From assembly GCA_947626115.1 (NCBI GenBank), contig CANQQX010000012.1:1-35515 (forward strand): DNA of 35,515 nt, given 5' to 3'. Source of the stretch: an uncultured Bacilli bacterium. GTDB lineage: Bacteria > Bacillota_I > Bacilli_A > RF39 > UBA660. Every line of letters starts with the position of its first letter. Within the stretch, counting starts at the first letter, position 1. The notes under the pieces were generated by a model. It was given only the letters and a program-made list of their open reading frames with translations. It was not told the DNA's origin and ran no database searches. Below, one piece after another: positions 19,067-28,695 of this stretch. Made by a program: the position numbers and the translations under genes.

Positions 19067-19543
19067 TTCTTTTATTTGTGTATACATTCTTGAATGGTAA
19101 CCATTGTTATTATAGAAATTAATTCCTATTTCATTATAAGCAAAGACATCCACTAAAACATATTCGCAAGCCTTTTCTTTAAAGTAATCTTCCAATTTAT
19201 TAATTAAACTTTTGCCAACATTTTTAGAACGAGCATCTTTAGTAACTATAAGTTCAGTAATTATTCCCCTTTTAGGGCATTTATAATCTAGATAATCATA
19301 TTTATCAAATGGTGGGATAGTACCCATAATTAGTCCAATTACTTGATTATCTTCTAGTGCTAAATAACATTTACCATTATTTTTATTAACATTTTCTAAA
19401 TCAACTAATGCCATTTTTTCATAATAATCAGGGTGTACTTGATCAAGAGCATCTTTATCAATTGCAACAACATATTCTTCTAATTCTGTTAATAATTTTC
19501 TTACATCATCTAAATATTTATCTTCATACTCAATTATTTTCAT
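19052..19543 (-). CDS. GNAT family N-acetyltransferase
   Basis: GNAT pattern: CYLALEDNQVIGLIMG..., ITELIVTKDARSKNVGKSLINKLEDYFKEKA, NNNGYHSRM. Confidence 0.88.
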   Translation of the reverse strand: MKIIEYEDKYLDDVRKLLTELEEYVVAIDKDALDQVHPDYYEKMALVDLENVNKNNGKCYLALEDNQVIGLIMGTIPPFDKYDYLDYKCPKRGIITELIVTKDARSKNVGKSLINKLEDYFKEKACEYVLVDVFAYNEIGINFYNNNGYHSRMYTQIKEIKSH

Positions 19544-20012
19544 TATTAAATATAAAAATTTCTCCTTTCTTAACTTTTTTAATTATGTAATTGTTATTAG
19601 TGTGTTTCGCAATAACATTATGCCAAAAAGAATAAGCAATAGGATTATTTTCCATGGGTTCAACTTCCCAATTTCCTTTAAATTTTGCAAATATATCATA
19701 TGCCACTCTTTTTCCGATATGGTTTCTTCTATATTTAGGTAAAATTAAAAATTCAGCAATACTTTTACCATTTTTATTAAATTTTAAATTTTCATTGACT
19801 AAAACCATTCCTAAATATTTTTCCTTATCTTTTATAAAATATGCTAATCTATCATTATCTGTAAAATAATTATCAAACCAATTATATTCAAAAAGACAAT
19901 CATCATTAATATCATTATCAATATATTGTGAACCATCGTATAATGCAAATTGAAGTAAAGCATACATTTTGTTTTTTTCTTCTTTTTTAGCCTCGACTAT
20001 TTCATAATTCAT
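19530..20012 (-). CDS. GNAT family N-acetyltransferase
   Basis: KEKYLGMVLV, IAEFLILPKYRRNHIGKRVAYDIFAKFKGNWEVEPMENNPIAYSFW; overlaps the next GNAT by 14 nt. Confidence 0.85.
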   Translation of the reverse strand: MNYEIVEAKKEEKNKMYALLQFALYDGSQYIDNDINDDCLFEYNWFDNYFTDNDRLAYFIKDKEKYLGMVLVNENLKFNKNGKSIAEFLILPKYRRNHIGKRVAYDIFAKFKGNWEVEPMENNPIAYSFWHNVIAKHTNNNYIIKKVKKGEIFIFNNENN

Positions 20013-20058
20013 GTTATCACCTTCTATATTATTTATTTTCCTATTTCTTTATTTTTAC

Positions 20059-21069
20059 TTAATTTCTTTTATCATCAATTTTTTTACTAATGTCTTTTAA
20101 TGTTTCTAAATATGCTTTTTCTACAGGACTAATTTCTTTTACTTGATATTTTCTGTATTCTTTTTTTGCTTTTTTTATTGCTTCATCATGACTTATAGTA
20201 CCAGCTCCAATTAATTTCTTTTCTCCTGTAGTGGACAAAATTGAATCAAGTTCTCTTATATAATCTTCCATAAACATTTGTTTATGCCTAATTGCTTGAA
20301 TTTCAGCGAAGTCAAAGTATCCTGATACTAAATTATTTAAAATTTTTAATTCTTCTTCTGTTAAATAATTTTTAGCAATGACTACATCACTCATAACTGG
20401 AATATCACCACTAAAAGTTGTAAGTCCCATAAATGGTTTTTCTGAATCTGCTCTTTCATAGATTACTTCTGAAGCAGTATGACCATGTGTTGCAAAATGT
20501 AGTTTATTTTGCACAATTTTAAAAAATTCAATAGACTTTTCATCATTTGGATTATAATCAACTGCAGTGGCATATAAATCTAAAACTTGGCGATAAAGAA
20601 CTTTTTCTGAAGATCTGATATCCTTTATTCTAGCTAATAATTCCTTCCAGTAATTGCCACCGGCATTGCCTTTAAGACGCTCATCATCTAATGTGAATCC
20701 TTTAATCATATATTCTTTTAATCTTTCGGTTGCCCATTTTCTAAAATTAGTAGCTATTTTAGATTTAATACGATAACCTAAAGAAATAATCATATCTAAA
20801 TTATAATATTTAACATTTCTTTCTACATTTCTACTTCCTTCATTTTGAACTGTCAAGAATTCCTTGACAGTTGAATTTTCATCCAATTCATTTTCATCAA
20901 ATATATTTTTAATGTGTAAACTTATATTTTGCTTAGTAGTTTTATATAATACTGCCATTTGTTGTTGAGATAGCCAAATTGTTTCATTTTCTAATTTTAC
21001 ATCAATTTTAGTTTCTCCATCATCGGATTGATAAATTATTATATTATTAGAATTATTTTTATTATTCAT
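20059..21069 (-). CDS. RhuM family protein
   Basis: IYQSDDGETKIDVKLENETIWLSQQQMAVLYKTTKQNISLHIKNIFDENEL...SRNVERNVKYYNLDMIISLGYRIKSKIATNFRKWATERLKEYMIKGFTLDDERLK; RBS AAGGAGG. Confidence 0.93.
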   Translation of the reverse strand: MNNKNNSNNIIIYQSDDGETKIDVKLENETIWLSQQQMAVLYKTTKQNISLHIKNIFDENELDENSTVKEFLTVQNEGSRNVERNVKYYNLDMIISLGYRIKSKIATNFRKWATERLKEYMIKGFTLDDERLKGNAGGNYWKELLARIKDIRSSEKVLYRQVLDLYATAVDYNPNDEKSIEFFKIVQNKLHFATHGHTASEVIYERADSEKPFMGLTTFSGDIPVMSDVVIAKNYLTEEELKILNNLVSGYFDFAEIQAIRHKQMFMEDYIRELDSILSTTGEKKLIGAGTISHDEAIKKAKKEYRKYQVKEISPVEKAYLETLKDISKKIDDKRN

Positions 21070-21220
21070 TTATATGCACCTCCTTAAATTTAAAAGATAT
21101 CAAACATTTATATTTTTATTTTCAATATTTTTCTATCAATTTAATTATATAAATTTTTTATTATTCAATCAAATTATTTTCATTAACTTATTTTTGTAGT
21201 AATTCTAAATCTTTAAGATT

Positions 21221-22039
21221 TTAATTATTTTTTAATGCTTCCATTTGTCTTCTGGCAGAATTATTTAATCTAATAAGGCTTTCTCTTTGTGATAATTTTT
21301 CTTCAATTAATATGGCATTAATATTTTGTAAATTATTAAGTATGACTAAGTGCAATATATCATTATAGTCTCTCATATTACCATTTTGAGCTAATTTTGG
21401 ATTACTATCTCGCCATTCTTTTGCTGTCATTCCAAATAACGCAACATTTAATACATCTGCTTCATCAGCATAAACAAATTCTTTTTGTTTTTCAGTTAAA
21501 GTAGGAACAATACATTTTTTTATTGCATCAGTATGAATAACATAAGTAACTTTTGATAAAAGTCTAGTAGCATTCCATTCAATTTTTTCTCTATAAGCTT
21601 CATTTGTTTTTAGTCTTTCAAATTCAGTTATTAAATACAATTTAAACTCGGGTGACAACCAACTAGCAAATTCAAAAGCAATATCTGGATGAGCAAATGT
21701 ACCACTATTATATCTCCCTGGTTTTGAAACTATACCAATAGAATTTGTAGCAGTAATCCATTTCTTTGGAGTCATCACAAAAGCATTTGTACCAGACTCA
21801 TTTTTAAACCCATCGAATTCGACGGAATTAAAATTTTGATTATTTAAAAACTCCCAAGTTCCTAAAAATAAAATAGTATTTGTAGTTCTCATCCAGTTTT
21901 GAACTATATAGTCAGTTCTATTTTTATCTTTATATCTTGCTAAATCAGTTAAAGAAATATAATTTACATTATTGATTCGCATAATTCCAATTTTATTTTC
22001 TTTAACAATAATTTCAGTAGTTAATATATCTTTTTTCAT
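21221..22039 (-). CDS. KilA-N domain protein
   Basis: YISLTDLARYKD...DYIVQNWMRTTNTILFLGTWE...NSVEFDGFK...TPKKWITATNSIGIVSKPGRYNSGTFAHPDIAFEFASWLSPEFKLYLITEFERLK; AGGAGG RBS. Confidence 0.9.
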   Translation of the reverse strand: MKKDILTTEIIVKENKIGIMRINNVNYISLTDLARYKDKNRTDYIVQNWMRTTNTILFLGTWEFLNNQNFNSVEFDGFKNESGTNAFVMTPKKWITATNSIGIVSKPGRYNSGTFAHPDIAFEFASWLSPEFKLYLITEFERLKTNEAYREKIEWNATRLLSKVTYVIHTDAIKKCIVPTLTEKQKEFVYADEADVLNVALFGMTAKEWRDSNPKLAQNGNMRDYNDILHLVILNNLQNINAILIEEKLSQRESLIRLNNSARRQMEALKNN

Positions 22040-22062
22040 TTTCCAAAACCTCCTTTATTTTT

Positions 22063-22096
22063 ATACAAAACAATTGTATCACACGAACATTTGTAT
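22063..22096 (-). promoter_or_regulatory. Operator-like ATACAA half-sites at the KilA-N gene promoter
   Basis: ATACAA-N5-TTGTAT at 22063-22079 plus a third half-site TTGTAT within 22089-22096; overlaps TATAAA-like -10. Confidence 0.35.
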
Positions 22097-22127
22097 TTTC
22101 AAGTTATTTTAACATTTTTCTTACAAA

Positions 22128-22156
22128 AAATGCCACCAAATTATTTGATGACATTT
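22128..22156 (-). terminator. secA intrinsic terminator
   Basis: Minus strand AAATGTCATCAAA TAA TTTGGTGGCATTT, 13-bp stem with two G-U pairs, then U tract. Confidence 0.7.
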
Positions 22157-22161
22157 ATTTT

Positions 22162-24660
22162 TTATTTACCACAACAATTTTTGTATTTCTTACCACTGCC
22201 GCAAGGACATGGATCATTTCTACCTATTTTACTCACTCTTTTAGGAGTATTTTTAACTGTTTCTTTACCATCATTAGCAGTTCCTTTTAGAGTTTGTGTT
22301 CTTTCGGTATTTTGTCTTACTTCTGCTTTAAGTAAGAATTGGGCAGTTAAATCTTCAATCTTAACAAGTAAGTCATCGAACATTTCGAATCCTTCCATAG
22401 TATAGGCTTGAATAGGGTTTGTTTGACTATAACCACGAAGACCAATACCTTCTTTTAAATGTTCCATTGCACTCATATGTTCTACCCAGTTTGAATCAAT
22501 AATACGAAGAGATATGGCTTTTTCAAATTCATTCATTACTGGTGTATCAACCATTTTTACTTCATAATCTTTAATAATTAAATCATAAATTTTATCTCTT
22601 AATTCTTCATCTGATAAATCTTTAACATCTTTAAGTTTTAAACTATTATTTTTTAAATAATTAGCATTAACATATTCAACTAATTCTTTTAAATCTTCTT
22701 CACTTATAGAGCCATTTTTATCAAAATGACTAGAAATTAAATTAGTAATTGTATTTCTAAATACTCCAAGAATACTTTCGTGAATACTATCTTGATCTAA
22801 TATTTCATTTCTTCTTGCATAAATTATTTCTCTTTGTTCATTTAAAACATTATCATAATCAAGTAAAGTCTTACGAATATCATAGTTGTTACCTTCAACC
22901 TTCTTTTGGGCTGTTTCAATACTTCTAGTTAAAGTTTTAGAACGAATAGCTTGAGTTTCATCTATACCTAAACTTGTTAACATATTTTTAATTCTCTCTG
23001 TACCAAAACGACGCATTAAGTCATCTTCAAAAGAGACAAAAAATTGACTTTTACCTGGATCTCCTTGACGACCAGCACGACCACGAAGTTGGTTATCAAT
23101 ACGTCTTGATTCATGTCTTTCAGTACCAATTACACAAAGACCACCAAGTTCCTTAACGCCTTCACCTAGTTTAATATCGGTACCACGACCAGCCATATTA
23201 GTAGCAAGTGTTATTGCTCCTTTTTCTCCAGCTTTAGCAATTATTTCAGCTTCTCTTTCGTGATTCTTAGCATTTAATACTTCATGTTTTAAACCAGCTT
23301 TTTTAAGTAGACCACTCAAATATTCATTGGCCTCAACTGAGATAGTACCAATTAGAATAGGCTCACCTGTTTCATGAATTTCTTTAACATAATTTATAAT
23401 AGCGTTATATTTACCTTTACTAGTTGCATAAACTAAATCAGCATAATCTTCTCTTATAACTGGCATATTAGTAGGTATTTCAATAACATACATATTATAA
23501 ATGTTAGTAAATTCTTCTTCTTCTGTTTTAGCAGTACCAGTCATACCAGATAATTTTTTATACATTCTAAATAAGTTTTGGAAGGTAATCGTAGCCATTG
23601 TCTTAGTTTCAGTATTAATAGTTACGCCTTCTTTAGCTTCAATGGCTTGATGTAATCCTTCACTAAATTGTCTTCCTTGCATTAGACGACCAGTAAATTG
23701 ATCAACAATGATTACTTCATCATTTTGCACTACATAATCAACATCTTTTTTAAAACCATAATTAGCTTTTAGGGCTTGATTTAAATGATGAACTAAAGCC
23801 GTATTGTCTAAATCATATAAATTATTTAGATTAAACATCTTTTCAATTTTCTTACTACCTTCAGCAGTTAAAGAAACATTTTTAGTTTTAACATCGATAT
23901 CATAATCTTCAACATCTTTTAATTTTTTAACAGCACGATCTGCTTCTACATATAAATTACGTGAATTCATTTGGCCACCACTTATAATAAGTGGAGTTCT
24001 TGCTTCATCAATTAAAATAGAGTCAACTTCATCGATAATACAATAATTAAGTGGTCTTTGAACACGATCTTCACTTCTTACTACCATATTATCTCTTAAG
24101 TAATCAAAACCTATTTCATTATTTGTTGAATACAAAATATCACAAGCATAAGCAGCTTGTTTTTCTTTTGCACTCATTTCTCTTAGGTTAACACCTACTG
24201 TTACACCAAGAAGTTTATAAGCAGGCCCCATCCATTCAGCATTACGACTAGATAGGTATTCATTTGTTGTAACAACATGTACTCCTTCACCAGTTAAAGC
24301 ATTAACATAGGCTGGGAATATAGTTGTTAAAGTTTTACCTTCACCAGTTTTCATTTCGGCAATATTACCATAATGAATAGCAAGACCACCTAAAAGTTGA
24401 ACATAGAAAGCTTTCTCACCAATTGTACGATAAGCAGCCTCTCTAGCTAAAGCAAAAGCCTCAACTAAAATGTCATCTAATGTTTCGCCATTTTTTAGTC
24501 TTTCCTTAAATTCTTCTGTTTTCTTTTTGAAATCACTATCTTTTAGTTTTTGCATTTCTTCATCTAATGCTACGATTTGATCAGCAATTCCCTCAAATCT
24601 TTTTAATTCTTTATACTCACTATTTAATAATCTTTTGAATAGTCCCATAATCCACCTCAA
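22162..24660 (-). CDS. secA: Preprotein translocase ATPase SecA
   Basis: MKTGEGKTLT, TNMAGRGTDIKLG, IGTERHESRRIDNQLRGRAGRQGDPG, C-terminal zinc motif CPCGSGKKYKNCC; start probably at MGLFKRLL. Confidence 0.97.
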   Translation of the reverse strand: MRWIMGLFKRLLNSEYKELKRFEGIADQIVALDEEMQKLKDSDFKKKTEEFKERLKNGETLDDILVEAFALAREAAYRTIGEKAFYVQLLGGLAIHYGNIAEMKTGEGKTLTTIFPAYVNALTGEGVHVVTTNEYLSSRNAEWMGPAYKLLGVTVGVNLREMSAKEKQAAYACDILYSTNNEIGFDYLRDNMVVRSEDRVQRPLNYCIIDEVDSILIDEARTPLIISGGQMNSRNLYVEADRAVKKLKDVEDYDIDVKTKNVSLTAEGSKKIEKMFNLNNLYDLDNTALVHHLNQALKANYGFKKDVDYVVQNDEVIIVDQFTGRLMQGRQFSEGLHQAIEAKEGVTINTETKTMATITFQNLFRMYKKLSGMTGTAKTEEEEFTNIYNMYVIEIPTNMPVIREDYADLVYATSKGKYNAIINYVKEIHETGEPILIGTISVEANEYLSGLLKKAGLKHEVLNAKNHEREAEIIAKAGEKGAITLATNMAGRGTDIKLGEGVKELGGLCVIGTERHESRRIDNQLRGRAGRQGDPGKSQFFVSFEDDLMRRFGTERIKNMLTSLGIDETQAIRSKTLTRSIETAQKKVEGNNYDIRKTLLDYDNVLNEQREIIYARRNEILDQDSIHESILGVFRNTITNLISSHFDKNGSISEEDLKELVEYVNANYLKNNSLKLKDVKDLSDEELRDKIYDLIIKDYEVKMVDTPVMNEFEKAISLRIIDSNWVEHMSAMEHLKEGIGLRGYSQTNPIQAYTMEGFEMFDDLLVKIEDLTAQFLLKAEVRQNTERTQTLKGTANDGKETVKNTPKRVSKIGRNDPCPCGSGKKYKNCCGK

Positions 24661-24698
24661 ACTATATTATATCACGAGTTTAATATAACTCAAATAAA

Positions 24699-24716
24699 AA
24701 GAAGCCTAAACTTCTT
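24699..24716 (-). terminator. Intrinsic terminator downstream of the HIT-like gene
   Basis: Minus strand AAGAAG TTTAGG CTTCTT TTTATTT. Confidence 0.6.
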
Positions 24717-24733
24717 ATTTTAAAATGCTAATT

Positions 24734-25168
24734 TTATTTGAATTTAAATTCATTTTTTATCATTTCATATAGTTGCAATCTTTCTTCTTTTGTAAAAATA
24801 TCTTTTTGGCATTTAAATTTACTATTAGACCATTTCCAAAAATTATAACCAAAATGTTTATCTTTATATACTTTATTAAATAACTTTAATTCATTTTTAT
24901 ATCTTGGAAAAAGCCAAAAATGAACATGTGGTTTTTCGTTATCACGATAAGCATTATTCATAAGGCAAGTAAAATTAAACATAGTTGTATTAAATAATTT
25001 TTTACATACTCTTTCTAGTTCTTTTTCTAATTTACCTAATTCTATCCATTCTTCACTAGTTAATTCACTTAGAGATTCTTTATTTGATGAGATAATACAC
25101 TGTCCCACAAAATCTTGACACCAATCACAAAATACTACTTCCCAATTTTTACTTTCATATAATTTCAT
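24734..25168 (-). CDS. HIT-like family protein with altered His triad
   Basis: FCDWCQDFVGQCIISSNKES...NEKPHVHFWLFPRYKN; third position of the HxHxH triad is Trp. Confidence 0.6.
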   Translation of the reverse strand: MKLYESKNWEVVFCDWCQDFVGQCIISSNKESLSELTSEEWIELGKLEKELERVCKKLFNTTMFNFTCLMNNAYRDNEKPHVHFWLFPRYKNELKLFNKVYKDKHFGYNFWKWSNSKFKCQKDIFTKEERLQLYEMIKNEFKFK

Positions 25169-25180
25169 TATCTACTCCTT

Positions 25181-25984
25181 TTATTTTAATTTAGGATTAT
25201 CCTCTTTTAAATAATAATTACACGTTATATAGTTTCTATCCAATACTTCTTCTGGATGAATAGGTTTACCATAAATTTCACTAAGTTTAGCAAAGTCAAA
25301 AGTAATGCTTTCTATATTATTAATATCTTCTTTACCAATAATAGAATATGCTGGTACATATCCACTAGTAAGAGTTACTGGATTAGTTACATCAAATAAT
25401 ATTAAAGTACCATCTTTCATTTTTAAAATATTATAGGCATGTTCTTCGACATTATTATCAGAATTTAATTTTCCAAACACTAAATAGCTTTTAATTCCAC
25501 AAAATTCTGCTAAATTTTGAACTGCAGCACTTCTTTCTGAGCATAATGCTGAATCATTTTTATAAAAATCCGCAATGGATACTTGTTTACCTTTTTCCTT
25601 TTGTAAATATACATTAATTCTATTGTTTTGATTTCCTTTAAAACCAAATACTTCAATAGTAAAATCTTGTATTGCATGAAAAAATTGTAATGGATTATTT
25701 AAATTTTTACCTTTAATAAATTTCATAAATTTAATATATAATGTTATATCATTCATATAAAATGGATCAACCATATAAGAAGAAATAATAGGACTTTCTG
25801 AATTAATATAGCCATCGGTGATAGTACCAATTAAACGCCCGTTATTGTTTCTATCGATTGTTCTCTTTTCAGAATTTTTTTCTAATTCTTCTAATCTAGA
25901 CATGACAAATTTTTTAATTTGCTCTTCATTATCCACCGAATTAATATAATTTACTATATCTCTAAAATTATTTAAATTAGCCAT
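25181..25984 (-). CDS. Transglutaminase-like/papain-fold Cys-His-Asp protein
   Basis: ALCSERSAAVQNLAEFCGIKSYLVFGKL (Cys), EEHAYNILKMKDGTLILFDVTNP (His, Asp). Confidence 0.6.
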   Translation of the reverse strand: MANLNNFRDIVNYINSVDNEEQIKKFVMSRLEELEKNSEKRTIDRNNNGRLIGTITDGYINSESPIISSYMVDPFYMNDITLYIKFMKFIKGKNLNNPLQFFHAIQDFTIEVFGFKGNQNNRINVYLQKEKGKQVSIADFYKNDSALCSERSAAVQNLAEFCGIKSYLVFGKLNSDNNVEEHAYNILKMKDGTLILFDVTNPVTLTSGYVPAYSIIGKEDINNIESITFDFAKLSEIYGKPIHPEEVLDRNYITCNYYLKEDNPKLK

Positions 25985-25993
25985 AATATCTCC

Positions 25994-26569
25994 TTAAGAT
26001 TTTTTAATTTCGTATAATATATTCATTATTTCATTACATACATTTGAACTACTATTACTTGTATCATTTTCAGGTTTAATAAAATCATTTATTTCATCTA
26101 ATGCTAAATCAATATTATCTTTATTTATTCGATCTACAATTAATTTTTTACATGTATTAGGATAACCTCTTACCATTAAACCTGCCAAAGCTTTATAATA
26201 AAATTTCTCTGGTAAATCACTTTTTAAATATAAATCCATTGCTATTTCATCAGTTACTCCTCTTGGATTAGAAATAATAATTTTATTAGTACGAAATACC
26301 CCATTAGGTGCAGATTCACTTTGACAATTTACTACTTCAGCATCATCTGGTATTTCTACATCATATAATGTATCACCACGAACTAACCATCTTAATATTT
26401 TGTCTTCGGTACTAAAATTAAAGCCACCCATTTCTTTTGGATCTTGAGTACTCGGATTCCATCTTGGAGCAATATTTACTTCATTTAATTTATACTTAAT
26501 ATTTGAATTAGCACCAGAAGAGTTACCAAACATTACTTTTAATAATTTTTTGTTTTTTAATTCAATCAT
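25994..26569 (-). CDS. Conserved hypothetical protein
   Basis: Intact ORF in operon; no family recognised. Confidence 0.6.
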   Translation of the reverse strand: MIELKNKKLLKVMFGNSSGANSNIKYKLNEVNIAPRWNPSTQDPKEMGGFNFSTEDKILRWLVRGDTLYDVEIPDDAEVVNCQSESAPNGVFRTNKIIISNPRGVTDEIAMDLYLKSDLPEKFYYKALAGLMVRGYPNTCKKLIVDRINKDNIDLALDEINDFIKPENDTSNSSSNVCNEIMNILYEIKKS

Positions 26570-26571
26570 TT

Positions 26572-27300
26572 TTATCCTTCTTCAATTTCAATAATATCAC
26601 CATCATTTGGAATAATAACATTTTTTAAATTTTTCTTAATTAACTCTTCTCGTGCTGAATCATCCATATGACTTACAATAAAAGTACAGTTTTGATATTT
26701 TTCTCTTAAATATTCAACATTATCTATACCCATATGTTTTTCATTTCCTAATAAATTTGCACAATCAGTAAACAAATATAAACATTTTGATGCTAGATAT
26801 TCGACATTTTCACAAAGATTGGTATCACCAGTAAAACCAACACTAATACCATTACGAGTTAAAATATAACCATATGCTGGTTTTAATTTGCCATGATCTA
26901 CTAAAACTTTTTCTACTTCAATATCTTCAATACTAAATCTTAAATTAGTTATATAATTAATAATTGTATTAGCATATATTTTATTTAGACTATTCGGAAA
27001 TCCTAACTTGGTTAATTTTTTTATCTTTTTAATGCCATCTTTACTAGTAAAAAAATAAATATTTTTATCTACATTTTCGGAATGTATTCTACCTAGCAAA
27101 TAAAACGGTATGTCAAAATAATGATCACCATGAAAATGAGTTAAAAGTAAATATTTTATCTCTTTTTCACTATATCCTAATTTTTTCATTGCTTTACAAC
27201 AACCATTTGGCATATCAACCATGATACGATTATCTATTAAATAAGATGCACTATTACAATCACTTGTTATATTTCCTGAACCAATAACTACAACTTTCAT
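26572..27300 (-). CDS. MBL-fold metallohydrolase (RNase Z-like/arylsulfatase-like)
   Basis: LLLTHFHGDHYFDIPFYLLGRI, GFTGDTNLCENV, IVSHMDD. Confidence 0.9.
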   Translation of the reverse strand: MKVVVIGSGNITSDCNSASYLIDNRIMVDMPNGCCKAMKKLGYSEKEIKYLLLTHFHGDHYFDIPFYLLGRIHSENVDKNIYFFTSKDGIKKIKKLTKLGFPNSLNKIYANTIINYITNLRFSIEDIEVEKVLVDHGKLKPAYGYILTRNGISVGFTGDTNLCENVEYLASKCLYLFTDCANLLGNEKHMGIDNVEYLREKYQNCTFIVSHMDDSAREELIKKNLKNVIIPNDGDIIEIEEG

Positions 27301-27614
27301 TATTTTGTCTCCTTATCTATCCAATTTAAAAATTCTTTATTACCATTTAAAATATCATAACAAACTATTTCCGGAACTTCATAACTATGATTTTTCTTTA
27401 TTTCTTTTTCTATTTCTCTAAATAGAATCTTTTTACTTTTCATTTGGATTAAAAATTCATTAGAACTTATAATTTTATCTTGCCACCAATAAGTACTATT
27501 TATTTTTGTTATTTGTCCACCACTAATAAGTCTATTTTTTAAAAGAATATTAACAATTTTTTCGGCTTCTTCTTTACTACTACAAGCTGTTGTAACTAAA
27601 ATATATTTATCCAT
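27300..27614 (-). CDS. cutA: CutA1-family protein
   Basis: ILVTTACSSKEEAEKIVNILLKNRLISGGQITKINSTYWWQDKI...EVPEIVCYDILNGNKEFLNWI. Confidence 0.92.
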   Translation of the reverse strand: MDKYILVTTACSSKEEAEKIVNILLKNRLISGGQITKINSTYWWQDKIISSNEFLIQMKSKKILFREIEKEIKKNHSYEVPEIVCYDILNGNKEFLNWIDKETK

Positions 27615-28197
27615 TATTTATTCCTATTCTATTAATTAGGACACATTCTCGATTTTCTACCTTACCTAAAGCAAAATCTTTTTTACTTTCAGAAAATAAT
27701 CTTTTTAAAGTAACTATTCTATTATGAGTAAATGGTTTATTTAAAATTATTTTTATTTCCGAATCATTTTTGTATTCATTTTTATCTAAATAATATGGAT
27801 CAAATATATAAGCATTCTTTTTATCAATTTTAGTTATAATTACATAATGTTCCGTAAGTTGCCAACATCTTATAAAAACACAGCCAAAATTATCTAAACA
27901 TTCTTTTATTTTAGTAAAATTTACTTCACTACCTTCTAATCTTTCACATTTAATATTAAAATTCTTAGAATTTGCATATCTAGTAATCCAATGAGTTAAT
28001 TTGTTTATTGCTTCTCTACTCGTTCCGCCTTGACCTAAATTACCTTGTTCATCATAGCAATCTAAAGTATATTTATGAATTGCTTTGACAAGTTCAGCCG
28101 GTATTTCTTCTCTTTCAAATAAATAACTAAATGCATTTAGTAAAGATACTGTACCACAATCAAACTCTGTAACTTGAAATCTTAAAGGGACTTTCAT
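27607..28197 (-). CDS. C39-like papain-fold cysteine peptidase/hydrolase
   Basis: FQVTEFDCGTVSLLNAFSYL (Cys), EHYVIITKID (His), YIFDPYY (Asp). Confidence 0.7.
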   Translation of the reverse strand: MKVPLRFQVTEFDCGTVSLLNAFSYLFEREEIPAELVKAIHKYTLDCYDEQGNLGQGGTSREAINKLTHWITRYANSKNFNIKCERLEGSEVNFTKIKECLDNFGCVFIRCWQLTEHYVIITKIDKKNAYIFDPYYLDKNEYKNDSEIKIILNKPFTHNRIVTLKRLFSESKKDFALGKVENRECVLINRIGINNG

Positions 28198-28691
28198 TTA
28201 TTATCACCTACTTTTAGTTCATACACACTAACTTCATTATTAATCTTTAATTTTAAATTCATATATTTATTTGCTAAAATACTGCCTTCTTTTGATATAG
28301 TTAAAGCACAATATAAACCTTTTTTTGCGTTATTTATCAATGTTTCTAACAACAAATTACCCATACCTTGATGACGATATTCTTCTAAAATTACAATTGA
28401 TACTATATAGTTGTAATAAGAATCTTCTATAAACATATTGGGATTTATATTTATATCATTTAATAATACCCCATTTATTAAAGCATCATAAAATTCTTTT
28501 TTTATTGGTACTGATACAATATAACCAACAGCTTTATCATTATCATATAATATATATCCATTATGTTTATTAGTATATCTTTCTAAATACCAATCAATAT
28601 CTAAATTAGATTTATAAAAAGTTTCATCTATGCTTTTTATTTTTAATAAATTATCTTTGGTTAAACTTATTTTTTCTACTCTCATATTCAA
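28194..28691 (-). CDS. GNAT family N-acetyltransferase
   Basis: YILYDNDKAVGYIVSVP, YNYIVSIVILEEYRHQGMGNLLLETLINNAKK; stop overlaps the C39-like start (ATGA). Confidence 0.88.
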   Translation of the reverse strand: MNMRVEKISLTKDNLLKIKSIDETFYKSNLDIDWYLERYTNKHNGYILYDNDKAVGYIVSVPIKKEFYDALINGVLLNDININPNMFIEDSYYNYIVSIVILEEYRHQGMGNLLLETLINNAKKGLYCALTISKEGSILANKYMNLKLKINNEVSVYELKVGDNK

Positions 28692-28695
28692 TCCT

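Noticed and set aside
19408-19869. ORFs 19408..19590 and 19654..19869 (+)
   Set aside because: Antisense to the two GNAT genes.
22091-22405. Plus-strand ORF 22091..22405
   Set aside because: Antisense to the secA 3' end and its terminator.
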